Shown one piece after another: positions 40,792 through 49,680 of a DNA stretch of 62,030 nt; position 1 is the first letter of the stretch, and every line of letters starts with the position of its first letter. The notes beneath the pieces are model-generated. The model did no database searches. It was not told the DNA's origin and saw only the letters and a program-made list of their open reading frames with translations. The translations under genes and the position numbers were made by a program. The DNA is from Streptomyces himalayensis subsp. himalayensis (GTDB taxonomy: Bacteria; Actinomycetota; Actinomycetes; Streptomycetales; Streptomycetaceae): the NCBI RefSeq assembly GCF_013778455.1, contig NZ_JACEHE010000038.1, positions 1 through 62,030 of the forward strand. The letters are read 5' to 3'.

Positions 40792-41478
40792 TCAGACGTA
40801 TTCCGACGCCGCGTCGAGCAACCAATCCGCCAGATAGCCGGCGAAGGACGAGCGGACCAGCACCCAGAATCCGGCCCTTGGTTCGTCCCGGGCGACCAGG
40901 ACCACCTGCGTGCGGCCCAGCGTCGTCTGGGCGCAGCGCCCTGGCCCGAAGACCCGCGGATGCAGGTCCAGCGCGCAGCCGTGGGCCAGCAGGTCGTGGG
41001 CGCGGGGGCCCGTCACGAGGAGCGTGGTGCGCTGCGCGGAGACGTCGGTGACCGAGACCGGCTCCTCTCCCGCGGCCTCCCGGATCCGGCTCTCCAGATC
41101 CCGCTCGCTCCCCGGCGGTCCCACCAGCAGCCACTCGTCCGGACCGAGCCACAGCGCGGTCAACTCCCCCGCTCGTACGACGGAGTTCGGCTGGAGGGGC
41201 AGTTGGAGGTCCAGTGCGAGCCCGACCGCTTCCGCCGCCGGTCCCTTGGCGTCGAGGCGCACGTTGACCTGGGCCAGGAAGGGGAGTTCGGCCAGCCGGA
41301 CCGCACCCGCGGACGTGCGGGTCGCGGCGGCCAGGCGGCCCGCGGCGTGCGACAGGGGGCTGCGGAGGGGGACGGTCAGGGCGTCGTCAGCCGCTCCTCG
41401 GCGCGGGGGCGGGGCGGTCAGGGCGTTGTCAGCCGCTCCTCGGCGCGGGGGCGGGGCGGTCAGGGCGTTGTCAGCCAT
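40792..41478 (-). CDS. soxG: Sarcosine oxidase gamma subunit
   Basis: Smallest-but-one subunit of the heterotetrameric sarcosine oxidase that converts sarcosine to glycine, hydrogen peroxide and a folate-bound one-carbon unit. It has 228 residues; LGPDEWLLVGPPG, SVTDVSAQRTTLLVTGPRAHDLLAHGCALDLHP and FWVLVRSSFAGYLADWLLDA are family segments (GcvT-like fold). The N-terminus holds two copies of a 14-residue block (ADNALTAPPPRRGA) from a DNA repeat. Its ATG overlaps the soxDA stop by 8 bases. Last gene of the dmgO-folD-soxB-soxDA-soxG series. Confidence 0.9.
   Translation of the reverse strand: MADNALTAPPPRRGAADNALTAPPPRRGAADDALTVPLRSPLSHAAGRLAAATRTSAGAVRLAELPFLAQVNVRLDAKGPAAEAVGLALDLQLPLQPNSVVRAGELTALWLGPDEWLLVGPPGSERDLESRIREAAGEEPVSVTDVSAQRTTLLVTGPRAHDLLAHGCALDLHPRVFGPGRCAQTTLGRTQVVLVARDEPRAGFWVLVRSSFAGYLADWLLDAASEYV
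41388..41471. repeat. 42-bp tandem repeat at the 5' end of soxG
   Basis: Two essentially identical 42-bp units (41388-41429, 41430-41471) plus a diverged partial copy on the far side. In frame, encoding the repeated APPPRRGA block. Confidence 0.88.
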
Positions 41479-44400
41479 CGCGGCGGGCTCCCTCGGGGTC
41501 GTAGAGGACGGGGCTTGCGACGGTCACCGGGACCAGTTGGTCGCCCACGGGGGCGTACAGCCGCTCGCCGATGCGGTCCCGGCCGCCCTTGATCAGGGCG
41601 AGCGCGAAGGTCCGGCCGAGGGCCGCGCTGCGATAGCTCGAGGTGACGTGGCCGAGCATCGGGACGGGCGGCGCCGGCAGCACACTGTCGGCCACCAGGT
41701 GGGTGCCCTCCGGGAGGAAGGTGCCCGGGTCCTCGGGGAGCAGGCCGACCAGGTGCTTGCGGTCGGGGCGGGCGGTGTCCGCGCGGGCGTAAGACCGCTT
41801 GCCGATGAAGTCCGGCTTCTTCTTCGACACCACCCAGCTCATGCCGAGGTCCTGGGGGGTGACGGTGCCGTCGGTGTCCTGGCCGATGATCGGGTAGCCC
41901 TTCTCGGCGCGCAGGACGTGCATGGTCTCCGTGCCGTACGGGGTGATGCCGTACGGGGCGCCGGCCTCGTACACGGCCTCCCAGAGGGCGAGGGCCTCCC
42001 ACGGTGACACGTTGATCTCGTAGGCGAGTTCGCCGGAGAAGCTGATCCGGCACACCCTGGCCTCGATGCCCGCGACGGTCGTCTCACGCCAGGCCATGAA
42101 CGGGAAGTCGTCGTTGGAGACGGCGAGTCGGGGCGCGAGGGTGCCGAGGACCGCGCGGGAATTCGGGCCGACCAGGGCGACCGTGGCCCACTGCTCGGTG
42201 ACGGAGGTGCAGTGGACCTTCAGCTCGGGCCATTCCGTCTGCAGCCACTCCTCCATCCAGTCCAGTACGGCCGCGGCGTTGCCCGTCGTCGTGGTGACCA
42301 GGAAGCGGTCCGGGGCGACGCGGATGACCGTGCCGTCGTCGAAGACCATGCCGTCCGGGCGGCACATGACCCCGTAGCGGATCATGCCGACCTTCAGGGT
42401 GCTCATCATGTTGGTGTAGAGCCGGTCGAGGAAGACGGCGGCGTCCGGGCCCTGTACGTCGATCTTGCCGAGCGTGGAGGCGTCCATGAAGGCCACACTC
42501 TCGCGGGCCACCCGGCACTCGCGCAGCACGGCGGCTTCCATGTCCTCGCCGTCCTGCGGGTAGTACCAGGGGCGCTTCCACTGGCCGACGTTCTCGAACA
42601 GGGCGCCGTGCGCGACATGCCACTCGTGGATGGCGGTCGTGCGGACCGGGTCGCTCAGCGCGCCTCGGTCGCGGCCCGCGAGGGCGGCGAAGGAGACCGG
42701 GGTGTAGGGCGGGCGGAACGTCGTCGTGCCGAGCGCCGATATGTCCACGCCGAGCAGTTCGGCGACGACGCCGCTGGCCAGGACACCGGAGGTCTTGCCC
42801 TGGTCGTTGGCGGTGCCGGCCGTGGTGTAGCGCTTGGTGTGCTCGACCGAGCGCAGACCGGCGCCGGTCGCGCGGGCCAGGTCGTCGACGGTGACATCGC
42901 GTTGGAGGTCGACGAAACGGGGGCCTTCCGCGTCGCCCGGGACGACGTACACGTGCATCGGCGGCTTCTGCCGCGGCTGCGCGGGCACCTCCGGGAGGCG
43001 CGGTGCCTCGGGCGTGTAGCCCTCGGCCTCGACGGCGCGGGAACCGGCGGCAGCGCCCTGTGCCAGGACGGTGGCCGCGTCGAGGACGCCACTCGCACTG
43101 CCCACGACCTCGACCGCCTGGCGGCAGGTGTCGGGCACGAAGGAGCCCAGCGTCTCGTCGTAGCGCAGCTTGCCGCCCGACTGGCTGAACAGGTGCGCCA
43201 CCGGGTTCCAGCCGCCGGAGACCAGCAGCAGGTCGGCGGCGAACTGCCGCTGCCCCGCGGACTCTCCGTACGGCGCGACGGTCACGGCGGTGAGGCGCGC
43301 CTCGCCCTCCGTGCCGATGACGGCATGCCCGGCCAGCACCTCGATGCCGACGGCACTCGCGCGCTCGGCCCACTCCCCCGGTTCGGGGCGCGTGTCGACG
43401 ATCGCCGTGATGCCCAGGCCCGCCGTGGTGAGGTCCAGCGCCGCGGCGTAGGCACTGTCGTTGGTGGTGAAGACGACCGCGTGACGGCCGGGCAGGACAC
43501 CGTGGCGGTTGACGTACGTGCGGGCCGAGGAGGCCAGCATCACTCCGGGGCGGTCGTTGTCCGCGAAGGCCAGCGAGCGCTCGTGGGCGCCGGTGGCGAG
43601 GACGACGCGGCGGGCGCGGATGCGCCAGACGCGTTCGCGGGAGACATTCTCGGGGGCCTCGGCGCCGAGGTGATTGGTGCGGCGCTCGACGGCGAGCAGG
43701 TGGTTGTCGTCGTAGTAGCCGAAGATGGTGGTGCGGGGCAGGACGCGGACCTCGGGGGCGGCGTCGAGCTGCCCGGTGATCTCCTGCACCCAGTCGAGTT
43801 GTTCGGCCGTGCCCAGGAGGCTGCCGCCCAGCTGCGGCTGGTCGTCGGCGAGAATGACGCGCGCGCCGCTCTTCGCTGCCGCCGCCGCTGCCGCCAGGCC
43901 GGCCGGGCCCGCGCCGACGACCAGCAGGTCGCAGTGGGCGTGTACGGCGTCGTAGCGGGCGGGGTCCGGTTCGGTGGCAAGGCGGCCCTGGCCGGGGAGG
44001 CTGCTTGCCACGAGGCCGTCGTAGAGCTCGACCGTTGTCGCGGGGAGCATCGGCTCTGGGAACGGGGCCTCGATCTGGACGACCGCGTTGGGCTCCTCCA
44101 CGCCTGCGGAGAAGATGCCGCGGGGGCGGCCCAGTTTGATGCTGGTGCCGGCCCGGATGACGCCGTTGGCGAGGAGGGCGGAGGCGAGGGTGTCGCCTCG
44201 GTAGCCGTGGTATTCGGTGCCGTCGAAGGTGAAGGTGAGGGGGGCGCCGCGGTCCATTCGGCCGCGGGTGGGGTGGCGGAACGGCTGGGTTGCGCCCCCG
44301 CCGCCCTTACCCGTCCCGTCCTCCAGGGGCTCCGCCCCTTCGACCCCGGCGGGGGCTTCGCCCCCTGCACCCCCACGAGGGCCGTCATTCGGCTGCGGGT

Positions 44401-44782
44401 GGGTGGGGGCTGGTCGTGCCCCCGCGGCGGAGCCGCATATCGGCACGGCCCGCGCCCCTTCTGGGGCTGCCGCCCCAGACCCCGCTGACGGCACCGGCCT
44501 CGGCTCAACAGTTGCCGGGCGCTCCTCCCCCGCCCGGTACACCGCCAGAATCTCGTTCGTCGACGTGTCCCGGACGGCGTTGAACCAGCGACGGCAGCCC
44601 GCCGCGTGGCTCCAGCGCTCGGCGAAGGGGCCCTTCGCGTTGTCGCGGAAGAACAGGTACCGGGCCCACTCCTCGTCGCTGAGGGACGCCGGGTCCTCCG
44701 GATACGGCACGTGGGCCTGGCCGCCGTAGTGGAACTCGGCCTCGTCGCGGGGCCCGCACCACGGGCAGGGGATGAGCAGCAT
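41471..44782 (-). CDS. soxDA: Sarcosine oxidase delta-alpha fusion
   Basis: One open frame of 1103 residues covers two subunits usually encoded separately. Residues 1-86 are the delta subunit (CPWCGPRDEAEFHYGGQAH and HAAGCRRWFN, giving the zinc ligands Cys6, Cys9, His59 and Cys63). Residues 87-164 are a Pro/Ala/Gly-rich linker. From about 165 the alpha subunit begins (TQPFRHPTRGR), with the N-terminal TFDGTEYHGYRGDT, the dinucleotide fold VVGAGPAGLAAAAAAA, and a C-terminal GcvT-like folate domain (FSGELAYEIN). There is no stop and no start codon with a ribosome site at the junction; the first internal ATG (residue 176) is beyond the expected alpha start. Whether it stays one chain is unproven. 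Confidence 0.85.
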   Translation of the reverse strand: MLLIPCPWCGPRDEAEFHYGGQAHVPYPEDPASLSDEEWARYLFFRDNAKGPFAERWSHAAGCRRWFNAVRDTSTNEILAVYRAGEERPATVEPRPVPSAGSGAAAPEGARAVPICGSAAGARPAPTHPQPNDGPRGGAGGEAPAGVEGAEPLEDGTGKGGGGATQPFRHPTRGRMDRGAPLTFTFDGTEYHGYRGDTLASALLANGVIRAGTSIKLGRPRGIFSAGVEEPNAVVQIEAPFPEPMLPATTVELYDGLVASSLPGQGRLATEPDPARYDAVHAHCDLLVVGAGPAGLAAAAAAAKSGARVILADDQPQLGGSLLGTAEQLDWVQEITGQLDAAPEVRVLPRTTIFGYYDDNHLLAVERRTNHLGAEAPENVSRERVWRIRARRVVLATGAHERSLAFADNDRPGVMLASSARTYVNRHGVLPGRHAVVFTTNDSAYAAALDLTTAGLGITAIVDTRPEPGEWAERASAVGIEVLAGHAVIGTEGEARLTAVTVAPYGESAGQRQFAADLLLVSGGWNPVAHLFSQSGGKLRYDETLGSFVPDTCRQAVEVVGSASGVLDAATVLAQGAAAGSRAVEAEGYTPEAPRLPEVPAQPRQKPPMHVYVVPGDAEGPRFVDLQRDVTVDDLARATGAGLRSVEHTKRYTTAGTANDQGKTSGVLASGVVAELLGVDISALGTTTFRPPYTPVSFAALAGRDRGALSDPVRTTAIHEWHVAHGALFENVGQWKRPWYYPQDGEDMEAAVLRECRVARESVAFMDASTLGKIDVQGPDAAVFLDRLYTNMMSTLKVGMIRYGVMCRPDGMVFDDGTVIRVAPDRFLVTTTTGNAAAVLDWMEEWLQTEWPELKVHCTSVTEQWATVALVGPNSRAVLGTLAPRLAVSNDDFPFMAWRETTVAGIEARVCRISFSGELAYEINVSPWEALALWEAVYEAGAPYGITPYGTETMHVLRAEKGYPIIGQDTDGTVTPQDLGMSWVVSKKKPDFIGKRSYARADTARPDRKHLVGLLPEDPGTFLPEGTHLVADSVLPAPPVPMLGHVTSSYRSAALGRTFALALIKGGRDRIGERLYAPVGDQLVPVTVASPVLYDPEGARRDG
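44291..44524. repeat. Streptomyces GC-rich interspersed hairpin element inside soxDA
   Basis: This stretch encodes the linker and contains several hairpins: GGGGC-TCC-GCCCC (44326-44338), GGGGGC-TTC-GCCCCC (44351-44365) and CTGGGGC-TGCC-GCCCCAG (44461-44478). The pattern matches the abundant intergenic repeat of Streptomyces, from memory. It lies where the soxD-soxA gap would be. Confidence 0.7.
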
Positions 44783-44793
44783 GGATCGGCTCC

Positions 44794-46026
44794 CTAGTGG
44801 GCCACCGCGGCCGCGCCGTGCTCGTCGACGAGCGCGCCGGTGGTGAAACGGTCGAGCGAGAAGGGGGCGTTGAGGGCGTGCGGGGTGTCGTGGGCGATGG
44901 TGTGGGCGTAGACCCAGCCGACGCCCGGGGTGGCCTTGAAACCGCCCGTTCCCCAGCCGCAGTTGAGGTAGAGGTTGTCGACGGGGGTGAGCCCGATGAT
45001 CGGCGAGGCGTCGGGGCTGACGTCCACGATGCCGCCCCAGGTGCGCAGGACGTGGGCGCGGGCGAAGACCGGGAACAGCTCCAGGGCCGCCGACATCTGC
45101 TCTTCGATGATGTGGAAGGCGCCGCGCTGGGTGTAGGAGTTGTACGCGTCGATGCCCGCTCCCATGACCAGCTCGCCCTTGTGGGCCTGGCTGACGTACA
45201 CGTGAACCGCGTTGGACATGACGACGGTCGGGTGCACGGGCTCCAGCAGCTCCGACACGAGCGCCTGCAACGGGTGGCTCTGGAGGGGGAGTTCGATGCC
45301 CGCCATCGCGGCGAGGACCGAGGTGTGGCCCGCCGAGCAGAGCGCCACCTTGCCCGCCGCGATGGGGCCGAGGTTGGTCTGGACTCCGACCACCCGACCA
45401 CCGACCACATCCAGACCCGTGACCTCGCAGTTCTGGATGATGTCGATGCCGGCGGCGTCCGCGGAGCGGGCCAGGCCCCAGGCTACGTAGTCGTGCTTGG
45501 CGATGCCTGCGCGCGGCTGGTAGGTGGCGCCCAGGACCGGATAGCGCACGTCCGGTGAGATGTTGACGATGGGGCAGACTTCCTTGACGCCGTCCGCGTC
45601 GAGCCACTCCGCGTCGACACCGTTGAGGCGGTTCGCCTCCACGCGGCGCACGCTGTCGCGCACGTCCTGAAGGCTGTGCGCGAGGTTCAGCACGCCGCGC
45701 TGGGAGAAGAGGATCGGGTAGTCGAGCTCCTCCGCCAGTCCCTCCCACAACTTGAGCGCGTGCTCGTAGATGCCGGCGCTCTCGTCCCACAGGTAGTTGG
45801 AGCGGATGATCGTGGTGTTGCGGGCCATGTTGCCGCCCGCCAGCCAGCCCTTCTCCAGCACGGCGACGTTCGTGATGCCGTGGTTCTTCGCCAGGTAGTG
45901 GGCAGTGGCCAGACCGTGTCCGCCGCCGCCGACGATCACTACGTCGTACGACCGCTTGGGCTCGGGCGTACGCCACAGCCAGTCCGGGTGGTCGGGGAGC
46001 TCGGCGCCGGGCGTGCGGAGGCTCAT
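44794..46026 (-). CDS. soxB: Sarcosine oxidase beta subunit
   Basis: Flavoprotein subunit that oxidises sarcosine, 410 residues. The dinucleotide motif VVIVGGGGHGLATAHYLA is at residues 29-46; WLAGGNMARNTTIIRSNYLWDESAGIYEHALKLWE (seen as adjacent blocks) is the hallmark of the heterotetrameric beta subunit; the C-terminal NCGWGTGGFKATPGVG is the FAD-closing motif. The start is the ATG at 46026, overlapping the stop of a 25-codon mini-gene as ATGA. The soxDA start is 11 bp beyond its stop. Confidence 0.95.
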   Translation of the reverse strand: MSLRTPGAELPDHPDWLWRTPEPKRSYDVVIVGGGGHGLATAHYLAKNHGITNVAVLEKGWLAGGNMARNTTIIRSNYLWDESAGIYEHALKLWEGLAEELDYPILFSQRGVLNLAHSLQDVRDSVRRVEANRLNGVDAEWLDADGVKEVCPIVNISPDVRYPVLGATYQPRAGIAKHDYVAWGLARSADAAGIDIIQNCEVTGLDVVGGRVVGVQTNLGPIAAGKVALCSAGHTSVLAAMAGIELPLQSHPLQALVSELLEPVHPTVVMSNAVHVYVSQAHKGELVMGAGIDAYNSYTQRGAFHIIEEQMSAALELFPVFARAHVLRTWGGIVDVSPDASPIIGLTPVDNLYLNCGWGTGGFKATPGVGWVYAHTIAHDTPHALNAPFSLDRFTTGALVDEHGAAAVAH

Positions 46027-46100
46027 CGGGCGTCTCCGTCTTCTGGAAGATCTTCTGAAAGGTGCGGATACTGCGGGTACGTGGGAACTGGGGCGTTCAT
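46023..46100 (-). CDS. 25-residue coupling mini-ORF between folD and soxB
   Basis: Starts at the ATG (46100) that overlaps the folD stop as ATGA and ends with a TGA (46023-46025) that overlaps the soxB ATG the same way. The product begins MNAPVPTYPQYPHLSEDLPE and is Pro/acid-rich without a known motif. The double overlap suggests a translational bridge that keeps ribosomes moving from folD to soxB. It may instead be a tiny protein of the oxidase. Confidence 0.5.
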   Translation of the reverse strand: MNAPVPTYPQYPHLSEDLPEDGDAR

Positions 46101-46957
46101 TCGGCGTTCGCGTTCCTCTCGGCCGCCTCGACGACGTTGGCCAGCAACATCGCTCGGGTCATGGGGCCCACACCGCCGGGCATGGGCGCGATCCAGCCGG
46201 CCACCTGGGCGGCGTCCGGGTGGATGTCGCCGACCAGGCCCTGGTCGGTGCGGGTGATGCCGACGTCCAGGACCGCGGCGCCGGGGCGCAGCATGTCCTT
46301 GGTGACCAGGCCTGGCGAGCCGGCGGCCGCGATGACGATGTCGGCCTCGCGTACGTGCGAGGCCAGGCCCTTGGTGCCGGTGTGGCACAGGGTCACGGTG
46401 GCGTTCTCGGAGCGGCGGGTCAGCAGCAGGCCGATGGGACGTCCGACGGTGATGCCCCGGCCGATCACGCACACCTGCGCTCCGGCGAGGGGCACGTCGT
46501 GGCGGCGGAGCAGTTCGACGATGCCGCGCGGGGTGCACGGCAGCGGGGCCTCGACGCCCAGGACGAGCCGGCCGAGGTTGACGGGGTGCAGGCCGTCGGC
46601 GTCCTTGGCCGGGTCCATGCGTTCCAGTACGGCGCCCGCGTCCAGGTGGCGCGGGAGCGGGAGCTGGACGATGTAGCCGGTGCAGGCCGGGTCGGCGTTG
46701 AGCTCGTCGATCGTCTCCTCGACCTGCTGCTGCGACGCGTCGGCGGGCAGGTCCCGGCGGATGGACGCGATGCCCACCTGGGCGCAGTCGCGGTGCTTTC
46801 CGGCGACGTAGGCGTGACTGCCCGGGTCGTCGCCGACCAGCACGGTGCCCAGGCCCGGCGGGCGGCCGGCGGTGGCCGTCAACTTGGCCACGCGCTCCGC
46901 GAGTTCGCGGCGGATGTCGGCTGCGGTCGCCTTGCCGTCGAGCAGCTGTGCGTTCAC
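46097..46957 (-). CDS. folD: Methylenetetrahydrofolate dehydrogenase/cyclohydrolase
   Basis: Bifunctional enzyme that turns 5,10-methylene-THF into 10-formyl-THF. It has 286 residues: YVAGKHRDCAQVGI (the conserved Tyr/Lys catalytic region), QLPLPRHLDA, DGLHPVN, the cofactor motif VIGRGITVGRP and PMPGGVGPMT. The start is GTG at 46957. Placed between dmgO and soxB, it takes the methylene-THF made by both demethylating oxidases; PurU then releases formate. Probably a pathway-specific second copy, since folD is also a housekeeping gene. Confidence 0.95.
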   Translation of the reverse strand: MNAQLLDGKATAADIRRELAERVAKLTATAGRPPGLGTVLVGDDPGSHAYVAGKHRDCAQVGIASIRRDLPADASQQQVEETIDELNADPACTGYIVQLPLPRHLDAGAVLERMDPAKDADGLHPVNLGRLVLGVEAPLPCTPRGIVELLRRHDVPLAGAQVCVIGRGITVGRPIGLLLTRRSENATVTLCHTGTKGLASHVREADIVIAAAGSPGLVTKDMLRPGAAVLDVGITRTDQGLVGDIHPDAAQVAGWIAPMPGGVGPMTRAMLLANVVEAAERNANAE

Positions 46958-46993
46958 CGGCGGTGTTCCTTCCCTCGGAATCGACGCGGGGTG

Positions 46994-49432
46994 TCAGCCA
47001 CGGAGGCGGGACATGGTGGGGTCGAACAGGGGCTCCTCGGCGACGACCGCCTCGACGCGCTGGTCGAAGTAGCCGATGTGCACGGTCGTGCCGGGGGCGG
47101 TGAGCTCGGCCGGGAGCCAGGCGTAGGCGATGCCCTTGCCGATCGCGTAGCCGTAGGCGGCGCTGGTGACGTAGCCGACGGCGCGGTCGCCGTCGTACAC
47201 CGGCTCCTTGCCCATGACGACCGACTGCGGGTCGTCGATGGTGAGGCAGGTCAGCTTGCGCCGCACGTTCTCCTTACGGCGCTCCAGTGCGGCCTTGCCG
47301 ATGAAGTCGTCCTTGTCGAGCTTGACGGCGAAGCCGACGCCGGCCTCGTAGGGGTCGTGCTCGTAGGTCATGTCGGTGCCGAAGGAGCGGTAGCCCTTCT
47401 CCAGACGGAGGCTGTTGAAGGCACCACGGCCGGCGATGACGCCGCCGAGGGGCCCCGCCGCCTGCCACAGGGTGTCCCACAGCTTCAGGCCCTGGTCGGC
47501 GGTGGTGTAGAGCTCCCAGCCGAGTTCGCCTACGTACGACAGCCGCATCGCCGTGACCGGGACGCTGCCGACGTAGGCGCGCTTGGCGCGGAAGTACTTC
47601 AGGCCGTCGCCCGAGAAGTCCTCGTCCGTCAGGGGCTGCAGGACCTTGCGGGCGAGCGGGCCCCACAGGCCGATGCAGCAGGTGCCGGGGGTGATGTCCC
47701 GGACCTGGACCGTGCCGTCGGCGGGGAGGTGGCGGGTGAACCAGTCCAGGTCCAGGTTGCCGTTGGCGCCGACCTGGAACTGGTCGCGGGCCAGGCGGGC
47801 GACGGTGATGTCGCTGCGGATACCGCCGTCGTGGTCGAGGAGCAGGGTGTACGTGACCGAGCCGACGGACTTGGCGACCTTGCCGGTGCACAGGCGCTCC
47901 AGGAAGGCCGCTGCTCCGGGGCCCGTCACTTCCAGGCGCTTGAGGGCCGTCATGTCGTACATCGCGACGGTCTCGCGGGTGACCTGGGCCTCGGCGCCGA
48001 CGATGGGCGACCAGTACTGCGCGGCCCAGTCGTTGGGGGTGGGGATGCTGCGGCCTTCGACGAGGGGCGCGTTGGCCTCGTACCACTGCGGGCGCTCCCA
48101 GCCGCCCGCCTCCAGGAAGAAGGCGCCGTGCTCCTGCTGGCGGGCGTGGAAGGGGCTGGTGCGGATCGGGCGCGGCTTCCCGGACGGCTGGAGGGGGTGA
48201 AGGATGTCGTAGACCTCGACGAAGTTCTGGCAGTCGCGGGCCAGGACGTACTCCGGGGACAGCTGGTGCGGCTCGAAGCGGTTGACGTCGCACTCGTGCA
48301 GGTCGAAGGACGAGCAGTAGCCGTCGACCAGCCATTCGGCCATCGCCCGGCCCACACCCGCGGAGTGGGTGACCCACACGGCCTCGGCGACCCAGAAGCC
48401 CTTGACGTCCGGGGACTCGCCGAGGAGCGGGAAGTTGTCGGTGGTGAAGGAGAACAGGCCGTTGATGCCCTCCTCCACCTTCGCTTCCTTGGTCGCGGGC
48501 AGCAGGGACTGGGTCTCCGTCCAGGCGTCCTCGAAGTCCTCCTCGGTGAACTTCAGGACCGACGGCATCGCCTCGGCCTCGTCCACGGAGAGGATGTCGT
48601 CGGCGGAGATCGGCATCGGGCGGTGGCCGTAGTAGCCGATGCCCAGGCCGTCGTAGCGGTCGCGGTAGTAGAGGTCGGCGTCCTGGTGGCGCAGGATCGG
48701 GCGGACCGCCTCCTCGGTCTGGCCGGCCAGGGCCGGTATCGGGCCTGTCCAGGCCAACTGGTGGGCGAGCGGGGTGAGCGGAAGGTTCATGCCGACCATG
48801 CGGGCGATCTTGGGGCCCCAGATGCCGGCGCAGCACACGACGATGTCGGCGGGGATCTCGCCCTGGTCGGTCAGGACGCCGGTCACCTGGCCGTCGGCCT
48901 GCAGTACGTCGAGGACCTCGTGGCGGGCCAGGAAGCGGACGCCGCGCTCGGTTGCCCGGCGGATCTGCGCCTCGACGGCGAGGACGGCCTTGGCGAGGCC
49001 GTCCGTCGGCACCAGGAGGCCGCCGAGGACCTTGTCGCGGTTGACGAGGGGGTGCTGCTCGACGCACTCGTCGGCGGTCACGAGCCGGGACTCGATGCCC
49101 CAGGCCGTGATCCAGCCGTGGCGGCGGTGCAGTTCCGTGAGGCGCTCCGGGGTGGTCGCCACTTCCAGCCCGCCGACCTGCAGGAAGCAGGGCTTGCCGT
49201 CGACGTCGAGGGAGCAGAACTTCTCGACGGTGTAGCGGGCCAGCTCGGTCATGGTCTTGGAGGAGTTCGTCTGGAAGACCAGGCCCGGGGCGTGCGAGGT
49301 GGAGCCCCCGGTGGCGGGGAGCGGGCCCTGGTCGACCACGGTCACCTCGGTCCAGCCTCGCGCGGAGATCTCGTCCGCGAGTGCCGCGCCAACGACTCCC
49401 GCTCCGATGATGACCACTCGGGGTCCCGCCAT
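46994..49432 (-). CDS. dmgO: Dimethylglycine oxidase (FAD/folate type)
   Basis: Oxidises N,N-dimethylglycine to sarcosine, producing methylene-THF. It has 812 residues, the length of the Arthrobacter-type enzyme. An N-terminal FAD domain starts VVIIGAGVVGAALADEISARG, with STSHAPGLVFQTNSS near the flavin-linking region. The C-terminal aminomethyltransferase-like folate domain is visible from SVTYTLLLDHDGGIRSDITV, with LSYVGELGWELY. GGAGG precedes the ATG at 49432. First gene of the soxDABG series; a perfect AGTTGC-N7-GCAACT repeat lies 39-57 bp upstream. A sarcosine dehydrogenase role is an alternative. Confidence 0.9.
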   Translation of the reverse strand: MAGPRVVIIGAGVVGAALADEISARGWTEVTVVDQGPLPATGGSTSHAPGLVFQTNSSKTMTELARYTVEKFCSLDVDGKPCFLQVGGLEVATTPERLTELHRRHGWITAWGIESRLVTADECVEQHPLVNRDKVLGGLLVPTDGLAKAVLAVEAQIRRATERGVRFLARHEVLDVLQADGQVTGVLTDQGEIPADIVVCCAGIWGPKIARMVGMNLPLTPLAHQLAWTGPIPALAGQTEEAVRPILRHQDADLYYRDRYDGLGIGYYGHRPMPISADDILSVDEAEAMPSVLKFTEEDFEDAWTETQSLLPATKEAKVEEGINGLFSFTTDNFPLLGESPDVKGFWVAEAVWVTHSAGVGRAMAEWLVDGYCSSFDLHECDVNRFEPHQLSPEYVLARDCQNFVEVYDILHPLQPSGKPRPIRTSPFHARQQEHGAFFLEAGGWERPQWYEANAPLVEGRSIPTPNDWAAQYWSPIVGAEAQVTRETVAMYDMTALKRLEVTGPGAAAFLERLCTGKVAKSVGSVTYTLLLDHDGGIRSDITVARLARDQFQVGANGNLDLDWFTRHLPADGTVQVRDITPGTCCIGLWGPLARKVLQPLTDEDFSGDGLKYFRAKRAYVGSVPVTAMRLSYVGELGWELYTTADQGLKLWDTLWQAAGPLGGVIAGRGAFNSLRLEKGYRSFGTDMTYEHDPYEAGVGFAVKLDKDDFIGKAALERRKENVRRKLTCLTIDDPQSVVMGKEPVYDGDRAVGYVTSAAYGYAIGKGIAYAWLPAELTAPGTTVHIGYFDQRVEAVVAEEPLFDPTMSRLRG

Positions 49433-49471
49433 CGCCGCACCTCCGGTTTGATAACCAGTCCAGCCGATCCA

Positions 49472-49507
49472 GTTGCTATCTACGCAACTTGATTCAGGTT
49501 GCGCAAC
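49472..49507. promoter_or_regulatory. Betaine-block operator sites upstream of dmgO
   Basis: GTTGCTATCTACGCAAC (49472-49488) is a 5-N7-5 inverted repeat, extended to six bases by flanking A and T. GTTGCGCAAC (49498-49507) is a contiguous palindrome of the same half-sites. Both fit the motif repeated upstream of betB, purU, betA and the Rieske gene. Confidence 0.65.
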
Positions 49508-49578
49508 TCAATGTGCCTGCCGTGCAAGTGGGTGTCAAGGGGTCCGCGACCTCGGAAAACCGGCGTGAACACGGCAAT

Positions 49579-49621
49579 GCCCGGTGGGCGGTGCGCGCGA
49601 GGTGCGCACCGCCCACCGGGC
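49579..49621. terminator. Strong hairpin downstream of proX
   Basis: An 18-bp perfect stem (49579-49596 with 49604-49621) and 7-base loop lie 60 bp after the proX stop, ending the betB-proVWX transcript before the dmgO promoter. Confidence 0.88.
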
Positions 49622-49680
49622 ATCTTTCGACCGGCTTCCTACTGCCGTTTCGACCGGCTTCCGGCTCCCGGCTTCAGGCG

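Noticed and set aside
44505..45410. Alternative 301-codon frame on the minus strand over soxB
   Set aside because: It is a shifted frame inside soxB and reads into the delta region out of frame; the real soxB and soxDA frames carry all motifs.
45905..49492. A 1195-codon open frame on the plus strand
   Set aside because: It is exactly antisense to soxB, folD and dmgO, all of which have complete family motifs and ribosome sites. In DNA of this GC content antisense frames stay open by chance.
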